This document shows, piece by piece, positions 1-11,300 of a DNA stretch of 64,000 nucleotides (position 1 is its first letter; every line of letters begins with the position of its first letter). The position numbers and the translations under genes are program-made. The stretch spans positions 32,852,784-32,916,783 of the forward strand of contig JAQMRL010000010.1 of assembly GCA_035578175.1 (NCBI GenBank), written 5' to 3'. This DNA comes from Catonia carolina. Lineage: Eukaryota; Arthropoda; Insecta; Hemiptera; Achilidae. Under the pieces are notes generated by a model. The model worked only from the letters and a program-made list of their open reading frames with translations. It did no database searches and was not told the DNA's origin.

Positions 1-228
1 AGATCCCCAGATCTATCTCCATTGGATTATTGCATCTGGGGATGGATGAAAGACATTGTATACAAGACAAAAGTGAATTCTCGTGATGAATTAATTGCCC
101 GTATTATGGATTCGGCTGTGCAGATACAGGGAAGCCCTGAAAAATTAAGAAACGCAACAAAAGCAATACACAAACGTGCTGCAAAATGTATTGATAATGA
201 TGGCCTCATTTTCGAACATCTATTATAA
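1..228 (+). pseudogene. C-terminal fragment of a DDE transposase (IS630/Tc1/mariner class)
   Basis: Frame 1 reads from base 1 through RSPDLSPLDYCIWGWMKD to a TAA stop at 226-228, about 75 residues. The RSPDLSPLDY..WG signature is the block that carries the last catalytic acidic residue in insect DDE transposases of the Tc1/mariner type. The upstream catalytic residues lie outside the window, so activity cannot be judged. The downstream part has the alternating charged and hydrophobic helices usual for the tail. The first Met in the frame (22) is internal and not a real start. Whether the off-window part is intact is unknown. Confidence 0.7.
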
Positions 229-766
229 AAAGGTGCGTACGGTTGGCCCAACCTGATTAATTTTGCTTAAAACTAGTAATGTATTATACTGAATAAAATC
301 GATTTTTTGATACTTATTTCTGTTTTATTTTAGACTTTGATTATATCAATTTTCTCAGAATTAAATTCTCTACAATTAATGTTTGTTGATTTTATGTATT
401 TATTACCAATTTAACAAAGTTATTGTACATGAAACTTAAAAAAACATTGTTTCGTGCCCCAATTTTTTGCATTTAACCGTGAATCCCTCAAAAACTACTA
501 CAGGTACAGTTCTGAAACCTATTTTATTAGCTTTATCAGGTAAAATTACATAAGAATCCACGACATTTCTTACTTAATTAACCTTTCCAAAAGTTCAGTA
601 TGGCTTTATTTTACTCTTTGCCCAGGAATTCAGGCGAAATCTTTCGCTAGCTGTAACTCGCTAACGAAGCGTTTTCGGACCTATGTTTATATAACATTTT
701 TTCATTATTTTTACTAGTACAATGTGCTGTAGAAGTGGGGGGAGAACTTCATGAATCACCCTGTAT
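1..766 (+). mobile_element. 3' part of a Tc1/mariner-class transposon (5' end outside window)
   Basis: The window opens inside a transposase reading frame (1-228) and continues through a non-coding 3' region to a terminus reading GAATCACCCTGTA near 755-766, a form common at the ends of insect IS630/Tc1/mariner elements. It is followed by TA, consistent with the TA target site of this superfamily. The 3' untranslated part (230-750) has no open frame. The family B right-end fragment begins at or just inside this terminus. The superfamily call rests on the transposase; the exact right end is inferred. Confidence 0.65.
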
Positions 767-793
767 ATTCATATAGGCAAGAGAAAGTAAAAA
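762..793 (+). mobile_element. Family B right-end fragment
   Basis: About 30 bp match the right end of family B: a remnant of the ATATTCATATAGG hairpin followed by GGCAAGAGAAAGT and A-rich sequence. Nothing to its left resembles the family B body, so only the terminus is left. Confidence 0.5.
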
Positions 794-1364
794 TCTAAAT
801 CCCGTTCCAATCCACGACTAATATTATCATATTTCTTATTGTCCCTCTTTAAATTTTCTTAGGTCGGACCACACAATAATTCCTCTCTACTTCTCTCTGT
901 CGCTTAACTATCTCCTCACTACTCTCTTGGCAATGCATCTTTTTCACAATTCTTGTAATAGAGGACCTTTGCTGTATTTACATGGTTTACCGGATAGTTG
1001 AAATCCCAGCCAATCTAACCACGAATGTTGCGATTCCGGTATTCAGTTTTGTTGCTTAACTAATAAAGTTTAATAACAAAAATAAAAAATGGTAAAGTAA
1101 ACCAAACAGCTGAAGTTGCACTTAGAATTCAATTCTAGCCTTCGATAAGCTCTGTTTAATACTCTAAGATAGAAATATTACCTTGAGTCTAAAACGTATA
1201 TTATGACAACTGCGTTTTTGACAAATAAAGTAGCAAACAAAGTAAGACTTACAAAAAAGTCATGTTAGGAATTTCTTTACAAGCCAGAATCAGAAACAAG
1301 GTAATCCGAGACAAAAAAAAACAAAGGTGACTGATGTCATGGAATGTACTGCGGTTTTCAAGTA

Positions 1365-1600
1365 GAGATTGATAGAACATGTAATTATGCAAAGCACTGA
1401 CAGATTAGTAAACAGAATTATCCAGTGGAGATCTCCTGGAACCAACAGATGTGTTCAGAAAACCGCAGATGAGGTGAACGGATGTTGTCAAAAGGGACGG
1501 CTGTGAAAATTTGGATAAAAACAGCTTACGACAGGCAACTATGAATTGGAAAAGAACTATGTCCTACATGGTTGTTTTTCTTCTCGTGGTTTACTTAATT
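1365..1600 (+). mobile_element. LINE remnant (reverse-transcriptase C-terminal tail)
   Basis: One forward frame reads RLIEHVIMQSTDRLVNRII followed by QWRSPG. This resembles the 'GHVxRM..DRLVKRVL.WRPPG' block at the C-terminus of many insect endonuclease/reverse-transcriptase LINE proteins. The fingers, palm and YxDD region are absent and stops follow. It is a decayed, 5'-truncated fragment with uncertain ends. Confidence 0.4.
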
Positions 1601-2189
1601 ACAAAACTTAAAATCGAATAAACTTACAATGAGCTATTTATTCCCTGAGCTATTTCTAAAATGTCACCGTACAAAGTTACAATACGAATAAAGGCGAGTT
1701 TGGTAGTATTCAAACTCGTCGTTTCCACCTTGTTTCAGTGTTGTTTTATCAATAAATGTTATTCCTGTACTTTCTTTAAAAGCTACAATTTCGAAAATTT
1801 TCTCTCTTATTTCACTTGTTGTTGAAGTGGTACGTAAAGAAAATAAAAAGTTGGAAGTAGTACGGAGAAAAGCAATAAACCAGTTTATTTCATGCTCTCC
1901 TTTAAGGGTATCAATAAGCCCTTGGTATTGCTAAATTTGTTTTTGTATCGTAACTAACCTAGAAATAATGTAAAAGTTCTAAAATTTTATTTATTGTAGC
2001 GGTACTTATGAAAATTGATTACTTTTATCGGGTTATTTTATAATGTTTTTAAGTAGGCTATTGTGTATAGTTTTACTTTTTCTAGTTTGTATTTTTCTTT
2101 TTGGTGCAAAAGCTGTAATAAAATTATCATTTAACTAAATCAAAGCAAAAACCTTGTTTGTTCATCGCAGTATAAATATTTAAACAACA

Positions 2190-2425
2190 AACAGTAGAGT
2201 ATTTGCATGCATGAATTCATGGTGACGTGCATGTACTTCGTTTACGTACGCTTGTGTATTTGTGTGCGGTCCAGTCTGCGTCTAGAATTAGCACACAGGT
2301 GCACCTACATTAGTCCGCATGATTATCGCGCCTAATTAATCATACACCTGTAACCTCTCTCACGTCAATTGGGAGGAGCTATAGGGGTTCCCCTAATTGC
2401 ATAAATGACATTTTAACCCCCAACC
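2190..2425. other. Locally GC-richer non-coding stretch
   Basis: This stretch is noticeably less AT-rich than its flanks and holds several short palindromes and alternating purine-pyrimidine words (TGCATGCATG, TACGTACG, GTGCAC). No open frame longer than about 30 codons fits it. It could be a regulatory or conserved non-coding segment or an old repeat; the sequence alone does not decide. Confidence 0.25.
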
Positions 2426-2429
2426 CTCT

Positions 2430-3050
2430 CCTCTTCGCATTATGTCAAATCCAACACCGTATTGTCAAGCATGATGAGACCAAACATACTGCGCTGTCAC
2501 CAAAATGCATTGTATGATGTTCAGATTTATAAAGCAAGGATGCTGCATTAGCGCGTCCTATCGTTTTCGCTCTCATTTTGTTGAATTTTAAATGCATTGC
2601 ATTGAAGAGTAGAATATAACGTAACACGAATGAATAAGTGAAGAAATTGTTCAATAGATCCTGGAGTTGTAGTAGGTCTACTAGGTCCAAAACTAAATAA
2701 TTTTTTATTAAGATTTATTTTAACTACAAAATTACTTTTACTACAAAATATTCTAAGTACAAATTAGAATATTTTACTATAAACTCATCTCCCGTAAGCT
2801 TTTTTAAATCAAAATTCGAATGTATTTCAATTCAATTACCTTCTTCTCAAAAATTACAAAGCTAGAGCTAACGGAATATAAAGTTAAAACCGGAATTGTA
2901 TAAACGGCTCTTTAGCGTCGGTAGGTAGTACGCGAAGGCATTGTTTGCTCAGATCCTGATATTTTGCACAACCTGGCGTTTAAAAAAAGGCACTAAATTG
3001 ATCCATCCCAATCAACTTGGGGAACCAGAGTTGGATATCTTTATATTTTC
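2430..3050. other. No recognisable feature
   Basis: AT-rich sequence with only short chance frames. No repeat family found elsewhere in the window occurs here until the SINE E copy at about 3052. Confidence 0.4.
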
Positions 3051-3051
3051 C

Positions 3052-3168
3052 ACCGGCCGGCCTGTTGGCGTAGTCAGGTCTGGCATTTTTTCGTCAGTCA
3101 TCTTCATCTATCACTCTTTTTACCGTCTGGATTAGCAGTAATCGCAAAACAGTCAGACGTAAAACCAA
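3052..3168 (+). mobile_element. SINE E copy, internally deleted
   Basis: It begins with GGCCGGCCTGTTGGCGTAGT, a tRNA-like A-box region, and jumps directly to the family tail (CAGGTCTGGCATTTTTTCGTC) and a 3' part ending near GTCAGACGTAAAACC. The anticodon and B-box part seen in the 36.1 and 61.1 kb copies is missing. It ends just upstream of the transposon at 3182. Confidence 0.6.
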
Positions 3169-3181
3169 ACTATATTTATAT

Positions 3182-3790
3182 ACAGTGTGGCCCATATGTT
3201 GGTTTCCCCAATATTTTTTTATATTGGAAGAAAAGGTAATGGAATAAGAAACCTATGGACAAAAAAACAAATTTATTATATGAACTTTACATGTATATTA
3301 CCTTGAAAATGTTGTAGGTGTTCCAAATGTCCTCCATGATTCTCTATACACTTTATACAGCGACTTAAAACAGATTCACAAATTTTCAACAGTAACATTT
3401 TATCGACATTTACATGGTCAGATGCAATTTCAATTGAACTTTTTAGTTCGTGCAGGTTTTGTGGCTTGGAAGAATACACTAGTAGTTCCTTTGCAATACC
3501 CCTCAGTGAAAAATCACATGGCGTTAAGTCTGGCGAGCACGCAGGCCATTTGATTGTACCACGACGACCAATCCATTTATCAACTTTGGAATTCAAAAAC
3601 TCACGAATTTCGATACCGAAACGTGCTGGGGCGCCTTCTTGTTGCCAGATGAGCGTTGAATATTGTAAACGGGGTTGTTTTCAAGTTCCGGAAATACTAC
3701 TTCCTGCAGGATTTGTAAGTAATTTTCCCTTAATTGTAATTCCGGTAATTGTCCCATCTCATGAAGAAACCAACATATGGGCCATCCGGT
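3182..3790 (-). mobile_element. Internally deleted Tc1/mariner-class transposon with terminal inverted repeats
   Basis: The left end (3182-3205) and right end (3767-3790) share the inverted core GGCCCATATGTTGGTTTC, and both ends are flanked by TA. Between them lie about 560 bp of transposase-derived sequence on the minus strand, too short for a ~1.2-1.3 kb element, so a large part has been lost. Related copies lie at 10.16 and 61.25 kb. It would need a transposase supplied in trans. Confidence 0.75.
3276..3596 (-). pseudogene. Transposase C-terminal remnant (DDE, Tc1/mariner class)
   Basis: The 106-codon open frame contains WIGRRGTIKWPACSPDLTPC followed by DFSLRG. This is the SPDLTPxDF..WG block holding the last catalytic Asp, with the usual W replaced by R. 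A run of helices to a stop at the left end follows. The other catalytic acidic residues are not in the frame, so it cannot be active. The Met at the right end is an accident of truncation, not a native start. Confidence 0.7.
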
Positions 3791-3799
3791 ATATTTTCA

Positions 3800-4260
3800 A
3801 CCTCTTGCATAAAGTTAAAGGTAGATATAAATTATTCCGTTTTACCCATTAGGCGGAAGTGACGAAAACTCAAATTCTTTTTTTCCGTTCAATTCTTAAG
3901 GAACAAATTTACTGTATTTTCAGGTCTCTAGGTGATCAGGAAGTTAAAGAATTACGATGAATAAGTGAGTCAGGAAGGACTTAGGCATTTATGTGTGCAA
4001 GAATCAATACGTTACATAAGAATCCTTTCAGGAATGTGAGGTCAGAATTTATAAGCCAGGTGTTTTTCTATGTCGCATACAACTTACATTTTTTTATTAT
4101 TGCGTTAATGTATTTACAATACTTGCAACTACTTGCAGTAGATGATTCAAAACAAGAATCTTTTGTAAAACTAAGAAAAAAATCACAATATATTCCAACA
4201 ATTTCTTTAACGTATGTTAAGGGTTCACGTTGTTTACAGTAAATTTTAATCACGAATTTT
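3800..4260. other. No recognisable feature
   Basis: Between the transposon and the SINE C array there are only short overlapping frames on both strands with no family signature, and no copy of a repeat seen elsewhere. Confidence 0.4.
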
Positions 4261-4263
4261 TTC

Positions 4264-4938
4264 AACCCACCGAGATGGTGTATCGATGAAGTCGCCGCCG
4301 CAAGTAGTTTTTAGAGACGAAGGTTCCGTGGTTCAAATCCTAGTAAAGTTTTGTACGGATTTGAGTACGTGACAGTGGTGTTCAATTAACCATACTATCT
4401 GTAGGAATAGTTTGGCTGAGTCTGTGCAAGAAAGACCATCTCATTAACACGTCATACACATCATCCTCATCTCAAATCCTAATAAAATTTTGTACGGATT
4501 TAAAGACATGACAGTGGTTATTAATATACTTTGATGGTTGGAGTTCAATTAACCATACTATGTCAGGAATAGTCTGTCTGAGTCTGTACACGAAAGACCA
4601 CGTCATTAATACGTCACACATATCATCCCTATCTCATTTGGTCTTAGGGTTGCTTGTTGACTTTAATTCAACTGATTGCAAGGTACACAAGTTTCGTGGT
4701 TCGAATCCTAGTAAAGAGGTTAAGTTTTTTAGGGATTTAATACAGTGGTTACCGGTGTACTTTGATGGTTAGGGTTCAATAAACTATACTTTCCCAGGAA
4801 TGGTCGGACTGAGTCTGTACAAGACTACATCTCATTTATACTTCATACAGATATATCATCCTCTTCCCACTGGGTGGCGTTGTTGCTTATTGTTCTTAAT
4901 TTAACAGATTGCAACTTACACACATTAAGGATTACATA
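4264..4938 (+). mobile_element. SINE C tandem trimer
   Basis: Three head-to-tail units of one tRNA-derived SINE. Unit 1 (about 4264-4473) starts in the tRNA-like head and has the B box GTTCAAATCC at about 4333. Unit 2 (about 4474-4690) resumes at AAATCCTA, just after the B box. Unit 3 (about 4691-4938) starts at TCGTGGTTCGAATCC with a B box, then runs to the usual 3' end and a short A tail. Each unit carries the same body (GACAGTGG, GGTTCAATTAACCATACT, GAGTCTGTACAAGA). The unit 1 A-box region is decayed. Confidence 0.75.
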
Positions 4939-5139
4939 AAAAAAGAAATCTTGTTTCTTAAACAAAGAAAATAAAATTCTTGTTTTATTTTTAAAGTTTG
5001 CTTCAACTGCTTAGTCATGAATGGCTACCCTCTGTGGTTATTTTAATTTAACAGGATTTTTAAGAGTTATCTTCTCCTAAATCCTAACTCAGAATTTAAC
5101 CCGGGAAATTAAGTATCCACTATTTATCTATTGAGGCAA

Positions 5140-5335
5140 CATTTCTAACGGATGCCAGAAGAGATAATACCTTTAAAAGTGACGGAAAATATGTTTCAGT
5201 TCGAAGAAGGGAGGTGGGAAGACCTCGAAGAAGATGGCAGTATTTGAGATGTACTGGTTGGAATATCTCGTGTTTGTGTAGACGTACAGGATGGTTAGTG
5301 AGTTTGGAACAGGCGTATGCCTAATGCTTGATAGT
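5140..5335 (+). mobile_element. LINE remnant (RT C-terminal tail)
   Basis: A forward frame reads VRRREVGRPRRRWQYL and ends EQAYA. This matches the GRPRxRW...L.EAY tail found at the extreme C-terminus of insect endonuclease/RT proteins. About 60 residues are recognisable. The catalytic domain is absent, as expected for a 5'-truncated LINE insertion. Confidence 0.5.
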
Positions 5336-5379
5336 AAGAAGAGGAAGAAACAGAAGAAGAAGACACTTATCAACAAGAG

Positions 5380-6600
5380 CTTGAAATTGTTAACTTTTTC
5401 ATTTTAAACAAAAATGTTTGTCGCAATTCATGAGAGAATAATTTTTCATGATATATTTTTTATTTTAATTGAAAAGTCTCCCGTCAAGGACCCCGTAACG
5501 TGTGTTTTAGGTTTTATTGGTTATATTCAATAACTACTAATTATTTAAGAATTACTAATGTATTTGTTAACGTAATTTATTTTTGAAAATAAAGTACTGG
5601 ATATATATTTTTGATTTGCAAATTGTATTGATAACCTGTTTAATTTATAACATCTAATTATATGTTTTAATGTTACTAATAATTGTAAATTTATGTAGAC
5701 GTTTTGAAAGAAACTTCTCTAGTGAACCATTTGTCAGTTGTTACGTATTACATTAGATAAAATAAAATTGGAATCTGGGTTACTGTGATCATAATGAAAT
5801 AATAAACTTAATGTCGGTTATGAAATAAAAAATTATGATTATAGTTTTATTGTTAGTTTCAAAACTAGAATCTTTTCATTACATCAATTCGGTGTCTGTT
5901 AGTCTTAAAAAGATTGGTGGTAAGTCGTGTTGTTTCATCGTAACCGGATTGTATTTCAGTGTGACCTTGACAAGGTCGTTTAATATATATTCCATTCATT
6001 CAAATATACACTCTTGAGTTAATAAAAATGATTCCTTCAAGGTCAATTATGTCCCTCGAATATCTAATGTTCAGAATTTTAATTCAATTTATCATTAGTA
6101 ATTTTAAAATTTTCGAGTAAGTTTGAATGGAAACATTTTTATTTTCTCGTTTTGGATGTGAAGTATAGTAGTATCTATTGCAGTGCGAACGAAGAACTTC
6201 TTTGCCCAATTAAATCTCTGTTTAGTGCCCGTCTAACTTAAGGCCTACAAATGGTTTTTAATATAGGGTAAGCCAAGTTGTTACTTTTTTATGCATTTCT
6301 ACAGACGTATTGGTATGGTGTATTATTATACGATGCAATACAATCTACAGAGGTGGTGTTAACACTTACTGTTCTACTCCTTGGACTTCATTCCAAGAAG
6401 CATACAAACTTTTACCTTTTGCTGACTGATCAAGGTATCATTTCGGACAGTACAGAAAGTTTATTTATACTGCACGTACATGAACTGAATAATTAACTAA
6501 TTAATTTCTTGAGAAAATTCAAAGTTATCATTTTCCTGGCACATCTTACAATATTCACAGAAATTTAATAATAGAACAAGTTTTAGATACTACAATACTA
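5380..6600. other. No recognisable feature
   Basis: Strongly AT-rich stretch. The open frames at 5835-6017 and 6278-6496 have chance-like hydrophobic composition and no motif. No repeat shared with the rest of the window was seen. Confidence 0.4.
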
Positions 6601-6614
6601 TGTAAAATGACTGG

Positions 6615-6925
6615 GAAGGCTGATAGAGAAATTTGAGAAAAAGATTCTCGGCTAAATACGGGTCTGATGGTAGTAAAGGGACGGTACAGAGTTCGAGGAA
6701 GAGAAGAATTTTATAAGAAAAATGAACGATTAAAGAAAATCATTAGAAAACGAAGACTAAAATTCTACGGATATTTTTATAGAATGACAAACGGTTGACG
6801 AAACAAATTTTCAGTTACTAACAATAAAGTTAAGGTGTCGGGTAAGTGGTTTAATGAAGTCAGAAAAGTAATTCGAAAACTGAAGTAAACCGAGAAACGT
6901 AACGGATTAAACCAAATTCAGACAA
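6615..6925 (+). mobile_element. LINE remnant (RT C-terminal region)
   Basis: The forward frame contains RGREEFYKKNERLKKIIRKR followed by RLKFYGYFYRM, then SVTNNKVKV and KWFNEVRKVIRKLK. This order (YR..NE.L...IRKRRL.FYGH..RM ... WF.EV..DL) is the conserved C-terminal portion of the endonuclease/RT protein family. One in-frame TGA follows RMTNG, so it is dead. A similar tail occurs at 19.8 and 31.2 kb. Confidence 0.65.
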
Positions 6926-7364
6926 TTTGTTACTATAATCCGTTTCACGGTTGATGAGCTCTCCTGTTCCACGCGTTTAGACCAATCAGAACGTTTGCCA
7001 GCGTTGTCAGATTGTACGAAAGTTTCAGCCGGACAAACATTACGCGCGCATGCGTATAAGAGCCGCAGTAGTTCAATCGTGTCTTGCATCTCGTACTGAA
7101 CACATCGATTATAGAGTGCCTTAACATGCAATACTTTATAATATATTCAGCTGATTGTATGTTTATAGGGTGTAATTGTTATTGAAAGACCAAAAAAATG
7201 GCTGACGAAATATATAACAGAGCTACAAGAACAAGTGTTGGCAACGCTGCTTGCAAGTCATTGGCTAGCTATAGCTATAAAGTAAGTAGGGGGCAATGCT
7301 TACGTTCACAGCTCATTGGCCCTGAAAAATAGTATAGCTCGAGGGATTTCTACGGAGAAGTAAA

Positions 7365-8040
7365 GCAGTACTTCGGGTGGACGGTAGAAAGGAGGAAACC
7401 CACATTAAACGAGTATGGGCTGCAAAAGAAGCCTTCAGTAATTTCTCGAGTTACTGTACGTGGTTTAAAATACGAAAACAATTAAGAACAAGTCACCTTT
7501 TAGCTCTTTAATGTGTTTAGTTAGACCGGAAACAATATTAAAATTTACTGGGGTTTGTCAATTTTACTTATTTTTTGGCAGTTAGATGTTACATTTGCAA
7601 ACCTACATACACTAAGGTTACAGAGTATTAAGATAAGAATTTTTTTTCTAGTGGCTGACTGCGCCAGGTCGGATAGATGATGGAGTTTGGACATAGAGGT
7701 GAACTTAAGTTTCATCTTAATTAATAGAGTTATACAGAGCAAGATCCAAGCTGCAAGATAAGGTTTTTTTGCGTAGTGTGTTGGGATGATCTAGAATGGA
7801 CAGGATAAGGAATGATAAAATAAGCAGAGTTTTGTCTTTTCCACCACTACCTGACAATATCTTGCAGAATTGAAGAAACTGGTGCATTGACTTGAACAGA
7901 CTGCCATATGGGAGGATGCAAATCAAGGCTCAAAATTATAGACCAGTTAGTACGAGAGATGTGGGAAGACCGAGGAAGAGATTTGTACCGGAACAGGTTC
8001 ACTTAACCTAGACCTTGCAGTGAAGAAGAAAAATTTAATA
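7365..8040 (+). mobile_element. LINE remnant (RT, two recognisable blocks)
   Basis: The first block (about 7375-7490) reads EETHIKRVWAAKEAFSNFSS, like the 'RI..AK.AF' region upstream of the 'LYGSETW' motif in endonuclease/RT proteins. The second block (about 7735-8000) reads FLRSVLG, then RMDRIRNDKI, then VGRPRKRF: the 'KFLRRV.G.TR.DR.RN..IR ... GRP+KR' C-terminal signature. About 240 bp between them has decayed. Frameshifts and stops make it non-coding. Confidence 0.6.
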
Positions 8041-8158
8041 AGAGTTACGGAGTAAAGATATAACGTATGGTAAAAGGCATTCGGGATTGCTGATGAAACG
8101 TTGGTAGGAACAATTGTAAGAAAGGATGTCGTAATAGGCTGTTACCTTACACTTTTGA

Positions 8159-8228
8159 GGTGGAGGAGGAGAAGGAGAAGTAGCAGGAGGAGGAGGAGAA
8201 GTAGGAGAAAAAGAAGAAGAAGGAGTCG
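8159..8228 (+). repeat. Imperfect GGA/GAA trinucleotide repeat
   Basis: About 70 bp of purine-only GGA, GAA and AGT triplets. The apparent Arg/Ser-rich peptide translated across it is a by-product of the repeat rather than a gene. Confidence 0.85.
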
Positions 8229-8234
8229 GGTTAT

Positions 8235-8868
8235 TTTATGCAATAACATTTATAAACAAACTGCTTTCTTGTTAAAACAGGGTTAATTACTATAATACGC
8301 GAAATATATTTTCAGTTAAGCAAGTCATGTAAATCACATTTAATTGTAATACCACAGTAAACGCCTGTATCGAAAATTATACTATTATACTGGATTTAGA
8401 TTAAGTTATTAATAACAATTTATTATAACTTTATTCAAAAGCTATCGAATGGATTAATATAACGCTGGAGCAAAATTTGTTAAATTATTACTATATACAA
8501 TTTAGGCCATTGTTTAATTAAACACAACAATTGTTTAACGTGGTTTTAAGTTTGCATTCAACCATCTAAAGGCATCTGTTGTTAACTACTCTTTCGTACC
8601 ATCGTCAAATTCTGACAGTAATTTAAATGAAATGTTTAAACATTAGCATTGAAACTTTTGGTGTAAAGTCTGTTGATATTTATTTAAACAAATACTTATT
8701 CCTTTCTCTCTGTATTGTAAATTTTAGTACATTAATCTTGTGAGCATTTTAGACGTATATTTTCTTGTTAAAATAATTCAATCATTTTAAATTAATTTAA
8801 AAAATACCTACTTGTTTTATATTTAGTTAGTTTTTGATTTTTATCTTGACCTGTATGAAGTAGAAGAG
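8235..8868. other. No recognisable feature
   Basis: AT-rich sequence between the GGA repeat and the family B copy. No frames or shared repeats were seen. Confidence 0.4.
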
Positions 8869-8869
8869 G

Positions 8870-8949
8870 TTAAGAAAGTTATGTTTTTGTGTCGAGTTTT
8901 TATCGAACATACAAGTTTTCAGGTCGTGTAAGCCCTCGATTGGTATTTT

Positions 8950-8998
<49 letters not shown>

Positions 8999-9680
8999 AC
9001 AAAATAACTCAAACGGAAAATCGTACGAATTAAAAACTTGGAACTTAAATTAGGTACGATGAGGGTGACTCGACACTACATTTTCATCAAAATCTGTCAA
9101 CTGGTAGTAGTAGTTTATTCGTGCGATTTTTCATTTATTTGCAATTATCTAAAAAATGGTTTTAAGATTTTTATTGAAATGGCCTTTTGTACTACTTTTT
9201 GTTTTCTCCAAGACAAGCGGCATATATGCTCTGAGATTCGGGGGAGAAGATATGCTTTTGTGTTAAAACTTTTTTAAGATTGCGCTTTTAGTATGTATTT
9301 TAGGGTGAAAGAATCTTAAGTTTTAGAAAAACTCAAAACCAAGTTTTAATTCAAACGGTTTTTACTACAGAGCTTAGTTGAGAGTCGTACAGTGATTTTG
9401 CTTATTGAAATCGGCAAAAAATTGGTTGTTATAAAATTGCGCCATTAATGTGCATGTTAGGGCAAAATTTTGTATAATTAATGTATAGAAAATTGAAAAC
9501 CTACGACTTTTGGTCAAGCGTTATGTTTCCTTAGTGCTTAGTTCAACGTCAGTTTGTGATTTTCTATGTTATGTTTATCAAAATGTATAAATCCAACAGG
9601 GGATTTTCAGTAAACGATATTCACTCTTGATTAATATTAATTAGCTTATATTTTGCTTTGACAAGAGAAATTGTTGATAG
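8870..9680 (-). mobile_element. Family B element, diverged
   Basis: In minus orientation it retains the family landmarks: TGTCGAGTTTTTATCG, CAAGTTTTCAGG, a long TG microsatellite, AACGGAAAATCGTACGA, ACATTTTCATCAAAATCTGT, then a decayed terminus TTGACAAGAGAAATTG near 9660-9675. It is more diverged than the copies at 24.5, 47.3 and 56.8 kb, so it probably inserted earlier. It encodes nothing. Confidence 0.7.
8954..8990 (+). repeat. (TG)n microsatellite inside family B
   Basis: About 18 TG units without interruption. It occupies the same internal position as the CA/TG tract in other family B copies, so it is part of the element rather than an independent locus. Confidence 0.95.
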
Positions 9681-9689
9681 ATTGTTTTA

Positions 9690-10158
9690 GTTTATTTATA
9701 TTAAGTATTGTATATTTAACTTTGTTATTTGGTTTACGTTGTTTATTGTATATGCTAAAACATGCAAACCCAGCACGTGTTCTTGTTTATCGTCCAACTT
9801 TTCATTGCGTTTATTTTAGTGACAAAAACAGTATATAATGTTTGGTTGTAGGTATATCGATGTATATTGAAATTGTTTACGTTCAACTTTCAATGTAATG
9901 TAATCTGTTAACGGAGTCGTTGACGTCATCTGTGTTAAAATGCGAAAGCCCTTACTGCTTCACCCATTCATTATTCATTCTACAAGTTCTTGATCACCAA
10001 GAGATCTGAAATTCGGCATATTTCTTCCTTAGAGATCTAACAGAAACAGTAAATAAGTAGAATTACGTATTATTTCTACACCTTCCCGAATATTTCTAAA
10101 AATCTGGAATGTATTCGCTTAGTAATCCGTAAGAAATATAAATGGTTTTTTTTTAAAT
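9690..10158. other. No gene seen; isolated CRE-like octamer
   Basis: AT-rich interval. At about 9923 it contains a perfect TGACGTCA octamer. A single octamer with no nearby gene start is weak evidence for a regulatory element. Confidence 0.3.
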
Positions 10159-10160
10159 AC

Positions 10161-10745
10161 AGGGTGGTTCATATGTCGGTTCCCCAATATTTATGAAAAT
10201 CGGAAGAAAGGTTAATGGAATAAGAAACCTATTGACAAAAAACAAATTTATTATATGAACTGTATTACCTTAAAAATGGTATATCAGGTGTTCAAAATGT
10301 CCGCCATGATTTTCTATACACTTTATACAGCGACTTAAAATTGATTCTCAAATTTGCAACACTAACATTTTATCGTCATTTACATAGCCAAATGAAATGT
10401 CAATTGAACTTTGTAGGTCGTACAGGTTTTGTGGCTTGGAATAATACACAAATTCCTTTACCAATGCCCCACAGTGAAAAATCACATGGTGTTAAGTCTG
10501 GCGAGCGCGCAGGATATTCGATTGGACCATGACGACCAATCCACTACTGAAGCATTTAAAATCGTTGTTCAGTTGTAAACATTTTAAAAGTACTGTTACG
10601 AAGGGAAAAAAATAGTAACTACACGTAGACGTACCTCACACTATACTCTTACAGACAACCAATGAATGTTGTACGTGATGTTGCCAATATTACATTATTA
10701 CCAACTTATCAAAATGAAATGTCCCATCTCATATGGGCCACCCGG
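10161..10745 (-). mobile_element. Internally deleted Tc1/mariner-class transposon
   Basis: The left end ACAGGGTGGTTCATATGTCG and the right end (CATATGGGCCACCCGGT) form diverged terminal inverted repeats related to those of the 3.2-kb copy. The minus strand holds WIGRHGPIEYPARSPDLTPC followed by DFSLWG near the middle, so the SPDLTPxDF..WG block is better preserved than in the 3.2-kb copy. After this block the two copies diverge, so their internal deletions arose separately. Confidence 0.7.
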
Positions 10746-11298
10746 TTCTTATAGACTTCTAGAACGTCTTCTAGATATTGTTAATAAAGAATTAAGAAAT
10801 TTGGTAAATGCTCCTTGGTATGCCAGAAACACTGAAGTGCATGAGTACTTAAACATTCCATTTGTTAAAGAAGTAATAAGATGGCTCAGCTAAAAATATC
10901 ACGTTAAATTGTCAGCACGTATAAATCATTTAGCTCCAAATTTACTAACTAGATAGTCAAACCCCCAGACGTTTAAAACGGGATCATGTCTTGGATCTAC
11001 ATGATAGATTATAAAGAAACAAAAAACTATAAAAAAAAGGAAAATTAACAAACAAAAAAAATTAACATAAATAACTAACATGCTAATTATTTTATTAATA
11101 CAAATTACTTTTAACAACAATTTAAAATAAAAAAAAGTTAAACTGCATAAATTATATTTTAGTTGCTTTTTTATGGAAGGGCTTTAATGGAAGCCCTCTC
11201 TCTCCTTCATGTTATTTTTTATTGTATCATTCACTTCACTTACAATAGCTTCTTACCGATTGTGTTTAGTAGGCCTAATTATTCAATATAGAAAAAGA
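10746..11298. other. No recognisable feature
   Basis: AT-rich spacer. The open frame at 10666-10893 crosses the transposon end and shows no family resemblance. A pair of TAGACTTCTAGA/CTTCTAGA words near 10750-10775 is the only local structure. Confidence 0.35.
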
Positions 11299-11300
11299 AA

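Noticed and set aside
8101..8286. Arginine/serine-rich 61-codon frame
   Set aside because: The peptide is the translation of a GGA/GAA/AGT microsatellite.
9920..9932. CRE-like TGACGTCA octamer as a promoter element
   Set aside because: Single short motif with no nearby gene, TATA box or initiator that could be supported.
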